Notes: generated from the sequence alone by a model not told the origin. A stretch of 6,979 bases of DNA from Alphaproteobacteria bacterium (GCA_003695135.1 RFIR01000260.1:1-6979); one strand, 5' to 3'. Shown: positions 1 to 5,570, numbered from the stretch's first letter. Made by a program: numbers and translations.

Positions 1-217
1 GCTTTGCGCTGCCCGCAACGCCAGCCGGGATCGTTGCCAGCAGAACGAGACCGAAACAGACCAGCAGCCCGACATTCAACCCGACATACTGCATGTGGTG
101 CTCCGCACCCAGCGCGGCGAGGATGTATCCGCCGGAAAACACCGCAAGTTGCAGGGCAGCGAGCAGAAGCGCGCCGCGTCCGGATCTGGCGATAAGGGGA
201 AGCAGTGCGAGAATGCC

Positions 218-222
218 GTAAT
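218..222. repeat. Left target-site duplication of the outer element (GTAAT)
   Basis: It lies immediately outside the GAGACC end at 223. It pairs with GCAAT at 785-789 with one mismatch, and joining the flanks at this point restores the host gene's frame. Confidence 0.6.
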
Positions 223-311
223 GAGACCCCTGCGAAACTCCGGCGCGACCGGGTATCCCAGGCGAGACGCGTTTTCTGCCAACCTGTACTGCGCGCGCAT
301 AAGGTAATTAG

Positions 312-340
312 AAAATAATTCCCCAATCAATATTTACCAA
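312..340 (-). promoter_or_regulatory. Equivalent promoter-like site in the outer element
   Basis: On the - strand: TTGGTA (340-335), 17 bp, TATTTT (317-312). It sits at the position equivalent to the nested element's promoter, with a weaker -35. It points leftwards, towards the 3' half of the interrupted membrane gene. A third such site (CTGATA 468-463, TATTTT 445-440) lies in the second block, its -35 altered by the nested insertion. Confidence 0.3.
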
Positions 341-369
341 ATAGGTGAAAATCATGGATAATCGCCGCT

Positions 370-390
370 GGCGCCGCATTTCGCGGCGCC
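370..390. other. GC hairpin of the element, copy 1
   Basis: GGCGCCGC (370-377), loop ATTTC, GCGGCGCC (383-390). An outer stem CGCC (363-366) with GGCG (393-396) can extend it across a small internal loop. There is no T-tract, so it is not a typical intrinsic terminator. Confidence 0.65.
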
Positions 391-462
391 CAGGCGAAGC
401 GACAGGGTCTGGCCAGTGGAGCTTCGCAGGGGTCTCTAGAAAATAATTCCCCAATCAATATT

Positions 463-467
463 TATCA
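463..467. repeat. Left target-site duplication of the nested element (TATCA)
   Basis: It is a perfect match to 683-687. The sequence rebuilt without the element differs from the intact block by a single base at this junction. Confidence 0.75.
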
Positions 468-513
468 GAGCCCCCCGCAAAACTCAACCAGCCAGACCCG
501 GGCGCTGCGCTTG

Positions 514-535
514 GGCGCCACGAAATTGTGGCGCC
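514..535. other. GC hairpin of the nested element, with a compensatory change
   Basis: GGCGCCAC (514-521), loop GAAATT, GTGGCGCC (528-535). Relative to the other copies the seventh pair is A-T instead of G-C, with both sides changed so that pairing is kept. Confidence 0.65.
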
Positions 536-564
536 ACATGCGCTATTTTTGTTTTCACTGTTAG

Positions 565-593
565 TTGACAAATATTGATTACGAAGTTATTTT
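565..593 (+). promoter_or_regulatory. Sigma70-like promoter in the nested element
   Basis: TTGACA (565-570), a 17-bp spacer and TATTTT (588-593) lie in the AT-rich core of the element. The -35 is a perfect consensus match and the -10 matches 4 of 6. It would fire rightwards, antisense to the broken - strand genes and in the direction of ftsW, whose start is about 930 bp away. This is a motif match only. Confidence 0.45.
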
Positions 594-635
594 CTAGTTA
601 CTTTACGTGCGTTCAATTCTTATTCTACTGAACCC

Positions 636-1034
636 TCATGCATTCAGGATGCCCGCCTGCATCCGGGTTTTGCAGGGGTCTCTATCAAATAGGTGAAAAT
701 CATCAATAATCGCCGCCGGCGCCGCATTTCGCGGCGCCCGAGCGCAACGCCCGGCTCTGGCCGGCAGGGTTTTGCAGGGGGCTCGCAATAGTATCTCCAC
801 AGGGCCAGGAAACCGAACACCGCCACCATCCCGAGGATGAACGCCTCCATGGGCCCCGCCGCTCTCCCGCCTGCGCCGGCAGCGCATCGCCAGGAGAGCC
901 ACGGTCAGGATCGCGGTCGTTGCCGCGAAAAGCCAGGCATCGCCATTGGCATTCAGTGCAAGAACGACCGCGATCAGCACGATCCCCGCCGCCGCGACCG
1001 GTCGGGTTGCACGTTCCGGTTTGAGCATCGTCAT
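636..1034 (-). CDS. Hypothetical two-helix membrane protein; 3' part reads out of frame into the insertion
   Basis: The ATG at 1034 follows a good ribosome-binding site (GGGGGA about 7 bases upstream). The first 55 or so residues look genuinely coding: a short basic N-terminus (MTMLKPERATRP), a helix around VAAAGIVLIAVVLALNANG, a second around AWLFAATTAILTVALLAM, then a basic run (RCRRRRES). From about 855 the third-position G/C preference is lost here, while it appears in the +1 frame that carries MEAFILG. The rest of this 132-aa ORF (to the stop at 636) is therefore probably meaningless and partly encoded by the mobile element. No frame has a stop near 850 that could end a separate short gene. 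I suspect one membrane protein broken by a frameshift near the C-run at 854-857; two overlapping small genes remain possible. The family is not recognised. Confidence 0.4.
   Translation of the reverse strand: MTMLKPERATRPVAAAGIVLIAVVLALNANGDAWLFAATTAILTVALLAMRCRRRRESGGAHGGVHPRDGGGVRFPGPVEILLRAPCKTLPARAGRCARAPRNAAPAAIIDDFHLFDRDPCKTRMQAGILNA
683..687. repeat. Right target-site duplication of the nested element (TATCA)
   Basis: It directly follows the GGGGTCTC end at 682 and equals 463-467. Confidence 0.75.
718..738. other. GC hairpin of the element, copy 2
   Basis: GGCGCCGC (718-725), loop ATTTC, GCGGCGCC (731-738), identical in stem and loop to the hairpin at 370-390 although the sequence after it has diverged. 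Confidence 0.65.
785..789. repeat. Right target-site duplication of the outer element (GCAAT)
   Basis: It lies immediately outside the GGGCTC end at 784 and is the partner of GTAAT at 218-222. Confidence 0.6.
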
Positions 1035-1058
1035 TCCTGTTCCCCCGGATGCTTCGCG

Positions 1059-1256
1059 TCAGCCCTGTCCGGCCGTTTCGTCCCAGGCGCCGATCCCGCC
1101 GCGCGGCGGCAGGGGTGCGGGCCGCAGATCCCCGCCGAAACCCGCGTCAGTTCGGGCCGGTAGAGGCGGGGCCGGCGCGGCGACCGCCCGCAGCCCTTCA
1201 TCCTCGCATGTTGTTGCAGTTGCCGCGGCGGGCCGGGAGGCCCCAAAGTCGGACGA
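1059..1256 (-). pseudogene. Probable 3' remnant of an unidentified gene
   Basis: This frame is open for 65 codons between a TAG (1259-1257) and a TGA (1061-1059). Its last 25 codons (ending GGIGAWDETAGQG) have strongly G/C-biased third positions, like a real C-terminus. There is no ATG, GTG or TTG in frame. The stop lies 24 bases before the ATG at 1034, a typical operon spacing, which suggests it was the gene upstream of the membrane ORF. The 5' end appears lost near 1260, possibly at the same rearrangement that placed these genes beside ftsW. Too little remains to name it. In DNA this GC-rich, a chance open frame is a real alternative. Confidence 0.3.
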
Positions 1257-1285
1257 CTATGCGGAAGCGGTCCGACTGAAGTCGG
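1247..1285. other. Overlapping, mutually exclusive hairpins
   Basis: AGTCGGAC (1247-1254) pairs with GTCCGACT (1270-1277) over a 15-base loop. The same CCGAC (1272-1276) can instead pair with GTCGG (1281-1285) over a 4-base loop. The shared arm makes the two folds alternatives. No T-tract follows. Confidence 0.4.
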
Positions 1286-1526
1286 GCAAGGGCGTTCGGG
1301 GCCGGTGCAGATCGAGAGCCGGGATTGGGCGATCCGGCAATACGCCGGGGCATCTTCGTCGTTTTTCTGCCTTCCGGCGGATGGATTGTCTGACCGCCCG
1401 ATAAAGCCTCGCCCGGGCGGCCGGGGCGGGGTCCGCCCATGCCCCTTTCCCCGCCGGGGCTTTGGCGTTATCCTGCCCGCCAACAAGAGGCAGTGAAACA
1501 GGCACCAAACCCGGGAGCTTCCCTCC
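1257..1526. other. Intergenic region upstream of ftsW
   Basis: I see no convincing gene here on either strand. It must hold the ftsW promoter unless transcription comes from further left. The best -10-like string is TATCCT at 1469-1474, without a good -35, so I do not call a promoter. The left edge carries an inverted repeat (1247-1254 with 1270-1277), and GC-rich palindromic stretches occur around 1413-1461. Confidence 0.5.
1513..1517 (+). promoter_or_regulatory. Ribosome-binding site of ftsW
   Basis: GGGAG lies 9 bases before the ATG at 1527 and supports that start over the next in-frame ATG at 1536. Confidence 0.5.
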
Positions 1527-2702
1527 ATGACCGAAATGGTCTTTGGCGGCGCTTCGGCGACGGATTCGGGCGAGCCCGAACTCGCGCGCTGGTGGCGCAC
1601 GGTCGATCGCTGGACGCTGGCCGCGGCGGTGGGGCTGTTTCTGATCGGCATACTGCTGGCGCTGGCGGCCTCGGTGCCGCTGGCCGAGAAGAACCACAAG
1701 CCGCCCTATTTCTACGTCATCCGGCAGGGCGTGTTCGGCATCACCGCGCTGATGCTGATGCTGGGGCTGTCCCTGCAATCGCCGCGCAACGTGCGGCGGC
1801 TGGGGCTTGCGGGCTTTGCCGGGGTGCTGCTGGCGCTCGCCCTTCTGCCGCTCTTCGGCACCGATTTCGGCAAGGGGGCGGTGCGCTGGTATTCGCTGGG
1901 CATCACCTCGGTCCAGCCATCGGAATTCGTCAAGCCGGTCTTCGTCATCTTCTGCGCCTGGCTGTTCTCGGCCAGCTTCGACATCGACGGCCCGCCGGGG
2001 CGGCTCCTGTCCTTCCTCGCCGCCATGCTGGTGGCCGCGCTGCTGGTGATCCAGCCCGATTACGGGCAGGCGACGCTGATCCTCGCCACCTGGGGGGCGA
2101 TGTATTTCGTCGCAGGCGCGCCGGTCCTGCTGCTGGTCGGCACCGCCGGGCTGGCGGCGGCAGGCGCCTGGCTCGCCTATCAGAACTCGGCCCATTTCGC
2201 CCGCCGCATCGACGGCTATCTCGCATCGGATGTCGATCCCACCACCCAGATCGGCTTTGCGCTTGACGCGATCCGCTCGGGCGGCCTCTTCGGGGTCGGC
2301 GTGGGCGAGGGGGTAGTGAAATGGCGGCTGCCCGATGCCCATACCGATTTCATCATGGCGGTGGCGGTGGAGGAATACGGGCTGCTGATGTGCCTGGCCA
2401 TCGTGGCGCTGTTTCTCCTGATCGCCCTGCGCTCGCTGATCCGGCTGCAGCGCGAGCGCGATCCCTTCATCCGGCTGGCGGGCACCGGGCTGGTGGCAGT
2501 CTTCGCGCTGCAGGCCTTCGTCAATATCGGCGTGTCGGCCCGGCTGTTGCCGGCCAAGGGCATGACGCTGCCCTTCGTCAGCTATGGCGGCTCGGCGCTG
2601 ATCGCCGCCGGGGCGACCATCGGCTTCCTGCTGGCGCTGACCCGGCGGCGGCCGCAGGATGATCTGACCGATGCGCTGATCGAGAGCCGGGCGGAGCGGT
2701 GA
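1527..2702 (+). CDS. ftsW: Peptidoglycan glycosyltransferase FtsW (SEDS family)
   Basis: FtsW is a septal, integral-membrane SEDS protein that polymerises lipid II into glycan strands together with its partner class-B PBP. The protein has 391 residues (E. coli FtsW has 414). After a short cytoplasmic N-terminus, about ten hydrophobic segments start near residue 30, with a large periplasmic loop around 220-275. Family signatures are clear: RW(Y)SLG followed by QPSEFVK (130-136), the LPDAHTDF motif (269-275) whose Asp274 corresponds to the catalytic Asp297 of E. coli FtsW, and GMTLPFVSYGGS near the C-terminus (SYGGS 352-356). The cytoplasmic tail is short and polar. It is the first gene of a tight ftsW-murG-murC block, and its TGA overlaps the murG GTG. 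No murD or mraY lies upstream within 1.5 kb. RodA is the paralogue to consider, but the murG-murC context favours FtsW. Confidence 0.96.
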   Translation: MTEMVFGGASATDSGEPELARWWRTVDRWTLAAAVGLFLIGILLALAASVPLAEKNHKPPYFYVIRQGVFGITALMLMLGLSLQSPRNVRRLGLAGFAGVLLALALLPLFGTDFGKGAVRWYSLGITSVQPSEFVKPVFVIFCAWLFSASFDIDGPPGRLLSFLAAMLVAALLVIQPDYGQATLILATWGAMYFVAGAPVLLLVGTAGLAAAGAWLAYQNSAHFARRIDGYLASDVDPTTQIGFALDAIRSGGLFGVGVGEGVVKWRLPDAHTDFIMAVAVEEYGLLMCLAIVALFLLIALRSLIRLQRERDPFIRLAGTGLVAVFALQAFVNIGVSARLLPAKGMTLPFVSYGGSALIAAGATIGFLLALTRRRPQDDLTDALIESRAER

Positions 2703-3796
2703 CCGCACCCTTGCTCGTCATCGCCGCCGGCGGCACCGGCGGGCACATGTTTCCTGCCCAGGCGCTGGCCGAGGAGATGCTGCGCCGCGGCTGGCGGGTG
2801 GCGCTTTCCACCGATGCGCGCGGTGCCGGTTACGCGGGAGGCTTCCCCGAGGCGGTGCGGCGCGAGGTGGTGCGTTCGGCGAGCTTCGCGCGCGGCGGGG
2901 CGGTGGCGAAGCTGGCCGCGCCCTTTCGCCTGGCCGCGGGGGTCTGGGCCGCGATCCGCGCCTTTCGCCGCGAGCGACCCGATTGCGTCGCCGGTTTCGG
3001 CGGCTATCCCGCCTTTCCGGCCATGGCAGCGGCCTGGCTCCTCGGCCTGCCGCGGCTGATCCACGAACAGAATGGGGTGCTGGGCCGGGTCAACCGCCTG
3101 TTTGCCCGCAGGGTACATGCGCTGGCCTGCGGAACCTGGCCCGCCGTGCTGCCCGAAGGGGTGCAGGGCATTCCTGTCGGCAATCCTGTGCGCGCGGCGG
3201 TGGCGGCGCGGGCGGGTGCGGCCTACACGCCGCCCGGGGCCGACGGCAGGCTGCGGCTGCTGGTCTTCGGCGGCTCGCAGGGCGCGCGCGTGATGCGCAT
3301 CGTGCCGCAGGCAGTGGCGCTCCTGCCCGAGGCGATGCGGGCGCGGCTGGAGGTGGCCCAGCAGACACGGGCCGAGGATCACGAGGAGGTGGCGGCCGCC
3401 TATCGCAAGCTGGGGGTCAATGCCGAGCTGCGCCCCTTCTTCGACGACATGGCCGAGCGGCTCGCCGCGGCGCAGCTGGTGATCTGCCGCTCCGGTGCCT
3501 CCTCGGTCGCCGACATCACCGTGATCGGCCGCCCGGCGATCTTCATCCCGCTTGCCATCGCCATCCGCGACGAGCAAAGCGCCAATGCCGCGCCGCTGGT
3601 TGCGGCGGGTGCGGCCGAGGTCATCGCCGAATCGGAGTTGACGGCGGAGCGGCTTGCAGCGCATATCGCCGCCATTCTCGGCGATCCTGAGCGGGCGGCG
3701 CGGATGGCCGCGGCGGCGCTGGCGCTGGGACGGCCGCTTGCCGCGCAGGATCTTGCCGATCTCGTCGAGACCATTGCCAGGGGAGAGAGCCCATGA
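2699..3796 (+). CDS. murG: UDP-GlcNAc:undecaprenyl-PP-MurNAc-pentapeptide GlcNAc transferase MurG
   Basis: MurG is a peripheral inner-membrane GT28 glycosyltransferase that adds GlcNAc from UDP-GlcNAc to lipid I to make lipid II. The start is GTG at 2699 within the GTGA overlap with ftsW, preceded by a GGCGGAG ribosome-binding site. The protein has 365 residues, normal for the family. The N-terminal Rossmann domain opens with the glycine loop AAGGTGGHMFPA (9-20). GFGGYPAFPA is followed by IHEQN (HEQN 122-125), the lipid I side. The second domain starts with FGGSQGA (190-196), then has CRSGASSVADI (from 263) and DEQSANA (291-297), the nucleotide-sugar region corresponding to the RQQYWNA stretch of E. 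coli. All key motifs are present and the gene looks functional. It ends in an ATGA overlap with murC. Confidence 0.96.
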   Translation: MTAPLLVIAAGGTGGHMFPAQALAEEMLRRGWRVALSTDARGAGYAGGFPEAVRREVVRSASFARGGAVAKLAAPFRLAAGVWAAIRAFRRERPDCVAGFGGYPAFPAMAAAWLLGLPRLIHEQNGVLGRVNRLFARRVHALACGTWPAVLPEGVQGIPVGNPVRAAVAARAGAAYTPPGADGRLRLLVFGGSQGARVMRIVPQAVALLPEAMRARLEVAQQTRAEDHEEVAAAYRKLGVNAELRPFFDDMAERLAAAQLVICRSGASSVADITVIGRPAIFIPLAIAIRDEQSANAAPLVAAGAAEVIAESELTAERLAAHIAAILGDPERAARMAAAALALGRPLAAQDLADLVETIARGESP

Positions 3797-5211
3797 GCCC
3801 GGCCACCCGACTGCCGCAGGACATCGGCACGCTGCATTTCATCGGCATCGGCGGCATCGGCATGTCGGGCATTGCCGAGGTGCTGCTGACGCTGGGCTAT
3901 TCGGTGCAGGGCTCGGACATGAAGCCCTCCAAGATCACCGAGCGGCTGGAGAAGCTGGGCGCGAAGGTGATGATCGGGCACCGGGCGGAAAATCTCGGCG
4001 AGGCGGAGGTGGTGGTGATCTCCTCGGCCATCCGGCGGGGCAATATCGAGCTCGACGCCGCGCGCGGGCGCGGGCTGCCGGTGGTGCGCCGCGCCGAGAT
4101 GCTGGCCGAGCTGATGCGGCTGAAATCCAACGTCGCCATCGCCGGCACCCATGGCAAGACCACCACCACCTCGCTGGTGGCCGCGCTGCTCGATGCCGGC
4201 GGGCTCGATCCCACCGTGATCAATGGCGGGGTGATCCACGCCTATGGCTCCAACGCGCGCCCCGGCGCCGGCGAGTGGATGGTGGTGGAGGCCGATGAGA
4301 GCGACGGCACCTTCGTGCGCCTGCCCGCGACCGTGGCGGTGGTGACCAATATCGACCCCGAGCATCTGGACCATTACGGCAGCTTCGATGCGGTGCGCGC
4401 GGCCTTCGACCAGTTCGTCTCCAACATCCCCTTCTACGGGCTGGCGGTGTGCTGCCTCGATCATCCCGAGGTGCAGGCGCTGGTGGGCCGTGTCGACGAC
4501 CGGCGCATCGTCACCTACGGCTTTTCGCGCCAGGCCGACATCCGCGCCGAGAAGCTGCGCTACGAATCCGGCCGGGCGGTGTTCGACGTGGCGATCCCGG
4601 CCGATGGCGCGCGGCTGGAGGGGCTGAGCCTGCCGATGCCGGGGCGGCACAATGTGCTCAACGCGCTGGCCGCGATCGCGGTGGCCCGCCATCTGGGGGT
4701 GGGAGACGCGGAGATCGCCGGCGCGCTGGAAGGCTTTGCCGGGGTCAATCGCCGCTTCACCCGGGTGGGCGAGGTCGATGGCGTGAGCATCATCGACGAT
4801 TACGGCCACCACCCGGTGGAGATCGCCTCGGTGCTGCGCGCGGCGCGCGAGGCGGTGTCGGGGACGGGCGGGCGGGTTGTCGCGCTGCACCAGCCGCACC
4901 GCTATTCGCGGCTGCGCGATCTCTTCGAGGAGTTCTGCGGCTGCTTCAACGATGCCGATGTGGTCGGCATCGCCGAGGTCTATGCCGCGGGCGAGCCGCC
5001 GATTGCCGGGATCGGCCGCGACGCGCTGGTGGCGGGGCTGAAGGCGCATGGCCACAAGCAGGCGGTCGCGGTCGATGACGAGGCCGCCATGCCGGCATTC
5101 TTCCGCGCCCATTGCCGGCCCGGCGACATGCTGGTCTGCCTCGGTGCCGGCACCATCTCGGCCTGGGCCCATGGCCTGCCGGCGGCGCTGGCCCGCCGCG
5201 AGGCCGGCTGA
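3793..5211 (+). CDS. murC: UDP-N-acetylmuramate--L-alanine ligase MurC
   Basis: MurC is a cytoplasmic ATP-dependent ligase that adds L-alanine to UDP-MurNAc, the first amino acid of the stem peptide. The protein has 472 residues, typical of the family. The three Mur-ligase domains are in order: the UDP-binding Rossmann domain with GIGGIGMSG (18-26); the ATPase domain with the P-loop GTHGKTT (118-124), EADESDGTF (166-174) and NIDPEHLDHYG (186-196); and the C-terminal domain with DDYGHHPVEI (from 335) and QPHRYSR (367-373). GIGGIGMSG and QPHRYSR favour MurC over Mpl or MurD. The start is the ATG of the ATGA overlap with murG and has a strong ribosome-binding site (GGGAGAGAG, 3781-3789) inside the end of murG. 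It is intact. A non-coding gap of 368 bp follows before the transporter, so cotranscription with murB is uncertain. Confidence 0.97.
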   Translation: MSPATRLPQDIGTLHFIGIGGIGMSGIAEVLLTLGYSVQGSDMKPSKITERLEKLGAKVMIGHRAENLGEAEVVVISSAIRRGNIELDAARGRGLPVVRRAEMLAELMRLKSNVAIAGTHGKTTTTSLVAALLDAGGLDPTVINGGVIHAYGSNARPGAGEWMVVEADESDGTFVRLPATVAVVTNIDPEHLDHYGSFDAVRAAFDQFVSNIPFYGLAVCCLDHPEVQALVGRVDDRRIVTYGFSRQADIRAEKLRYESGRAVFDVAIPADGARLEGLSLPMPGRHNVLNALAAIAVARHLGVGDAEIAGALEGFAGVNRRFTRVGEVDGVSIIDDYGHHPVEIASVLRAAREAVSGTGGRVVALHQPHRYSRLRDLFEEFCGCFNDADVVGIAEVYAAGEPPIAGIGRDALVAGLKAHGHKQAVAVDDEAAMPAFFRAHCRPGDMLVCLGAGTISAWAHGLPAALARREAG

Positions 5212-5231
5212 GGGAGCCGCCATTCAGCGGA

Positions 5232-5248
5232 CGGCCCGTTCCGGGCCG
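5232..5248. other. Hairpin shortly after murC
   Basis: CGGCCCG, loop TTC, CGGGCCG, 20 bases after the murC stop. The stem is strong but no T-run follows, so it could be a processing or stability element rather than an intrinsic terminator. Confidence 0.4.
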
Positions 5249-5361
5249 GCACCTCCCGAGCCCTCCGGCTGGCGCCGTCGGGCGGCTGGCGCTTGTGGCC
5301 GGTGATTCGCGAGCTGCCCGGGCGTCGTTCAGGTGGTGCGTGCGGAGGGTTTGCCGGGGAA

Positions 5362-5378
5362 GGCCGGCAGGGCCGGCC
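5362..5378. other. GGCCGGC hairpin
   Basis: GGCCGGC (5362-5368), loop AGG, GCCGGCC (5372-5378). It lies 12 bases before the larger palindrome. Confidence 0.4.
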
Positions 5379-5390
5379 ATGTTCCAGCAT

Positions 5391-5467
5391 GATCCGCTTT
5401 CGCCGCCGTCAAGGGCAGGCGGCTCGCGCCGCCGCTTCGCGGCCCCTGACTGCGGCGAAATCGGATC
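5391..5467. repeat. 77-bp imperfect palindrome (candidate intergenic palindromic repeat)
   Basis: Arms 5391-5411 and 5447-5467 are inverted repeats of 21 bases with only two mismatches (starting GATCCG and ending CGGATC). The centre contains a further perfect hairpin: GGCGGC (5418-5423), loop TCGC, GCCGCC (5428-5433). The form is that of dispersed palindromic elements. It is not related to the 223-784 family by end sequence. Only one copy lies in the window, so its repeat status is inferred. Confidence 0.5.
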
Positions 5468-5518
5468 GGGCAGGACCCTGGGCCGCCTTGCGGCAGGTCA
5501 AGGCCGGGCGCTTGCCTT

Positions 5519-5570
5519 CGTGGTTGAAGCACCGGCAAGGCGGACGTGGTTGAAGCACCGGCAAGGCGGA
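5519..5570 (+). repeat. Perfect 26-bp tandem duplication at the transporter start
   Basis: 5519-5544 and 5545-5570 are identical (unit starts CGTGGTTGAAGC and ends GGCAAGGCGGA). The unit includes the Shine-Dalgarno-like AAGGCGGA, so the leader now carries two. The unit length is not a multiple of three. Its position directly before the ATG suggests an effect on translation or a recent slippage event. Confidence 0.85.

Larger units (their letters stand above)
309..436 (+). repeat. 128-bp tandem block, copy 1 (intact)
   Basis: It begins TAGAAAATAATTCC and ends GCAGGGGTCTC. By hand alignment it matches the second block (437-467 joined to 688-784, also 128 bp) at about 110 of 128 positions. The first 28 bases are identical in both; most differences lie in the last 45 bases. 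Confidence 0.75.
468..682 (+). mobile_element. Nested MITE-like element (second copy, inverted)
   Basis: This is a 215-bp element of the same family in the opposite orientation, inserted into the second 128-bp block of the outer copy. Its ends 468-485 and 665-682 are inverted repeats (15 of 18 positions). It is flanked by perfect 5-bp direct repeats TATCA at 463-467 and 683-687. Removing it with one TATCA restores a continuous block that aligns with the intact block 309-436 without gaps. Read from 682 to 468 it parallels 223-436 along its whole length, including the AT-rich core and the GC hairpin, though clearly diverged. It encodes no protein. Confidence 0.8.
223..784 (-). mobile_element. 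Composite MITE-like element (outer copy) inside a membrane-protein gene
   Basis: The ends are inverted repeats: 223-240 matches the complement of 767-784 at 15 of 18 positions, consensus GAGMCCCCTGCRAAAC. It is flanked by GTAAT (218-222) and GCAAT (785-789), a 5-bp target duplication with one change. Contents in + orientation: a 5' end region (223-308), a 128-bp block (309-436), and a second copy of that block (437-467 plus 688-784) interrupted by a nested element. The 223-436 part alone (214 bp) looks like one complete element, with its two ends matching at 18 of 19 positions. It has no coding sequence of its own and is AT-rich at its core, unlike the surrounding genome. Strand is given by its putative promoter, which points left. 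Which transposase family moves it cannot be told from this window. Confidence 0.75.
437..784 (+). repeat. 128-bp tandem block, copy 2 (split by the nested element)
   Basis: The two parts, 437-467 and 688-784, were one 128-bp unit before insertion of the element at 468-682. The unit directly abuts copy 1: its TAGAAAATA is preceded by GGTCTC, the end of copy 1, instead of by the GGTAAT that precedes copy 1. It therefore lacks the left-end region of a complete element. Confidence 0.7.
1..850 (-). pseudogene. Integral membrane protein gene split by a MITE-like insertion (3' end outside window)
   Basis: I do not recognise the family. The first piece (850 to 785) begins MEAFILGMVAVFGFLALW and is a hydrophobic helix with good third-position G/C. 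The second piece (217 to 1) resumes as GILALLPLIARSGRG and has two further hydrophobic stretches, near VFSGGYILAAL and NVGLLVCFGLVLLATI; it runs off the window. Between them lies the composite element 223-784 flanked by GTAAT (218-222) and GCAAT (785-789). Removing the element plus one flank copy (567 bp, 189 codons) joins codon TGC (787-785) to GGC (217-215) in the same frame, giving about 94 visible residues. At present, translation from 850 runs into the element and stops at 644 (68 aa, with a tail entirely from the element). The 3' half has no ATG near its beginning. The true start may lie further upstream, because the ORF starting at 1034 may be its N-terminal part in a shifted frame. The protein is probably non-functional. 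Confidence 0.6.

Noticed and set aside
4..195. 63-codon open frame on the + strand
   Set aside because: It lies over the membrane-protein fragment on the - strand, whose hydrophobic pattern and codon use are far more convincing.
76..330. 84-codon - strand ORF starting in the element core (MIGELFSNYL)
   Set aside because: It is in a different frame from the hydrophobic coding signal of 217-1, begins inside the mobile element, and shows no coding-like third-position bias.
309..596. Three similar AT-rich 28-bp repeats as a CRISPR array
   Set aside because: One copy is inverted, spacings differ, and the copies belong to longer elements with inverted ends and target duplications.
1257..2708. 483-codon open frame on the - strand across ftsW
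   Set aside because: It is an antisense shadow of ftsW with low-complexity, charged composition; FtsW itself is unmistakable.
3400..5223. 607-codon open frame on the - strand across murG and murC
   Set aside because: It is antisense to two genes with intact catalytic motifs, and its composition (His, Arg, Gln, Ala, Asp rich, no domains) is what the complement of high-GC codons gives.
5232..5248. Intrinsic terminator of murC
   Set aside because: The stem is good, but the following bases (GCACCTCCCG) contain no T-run.
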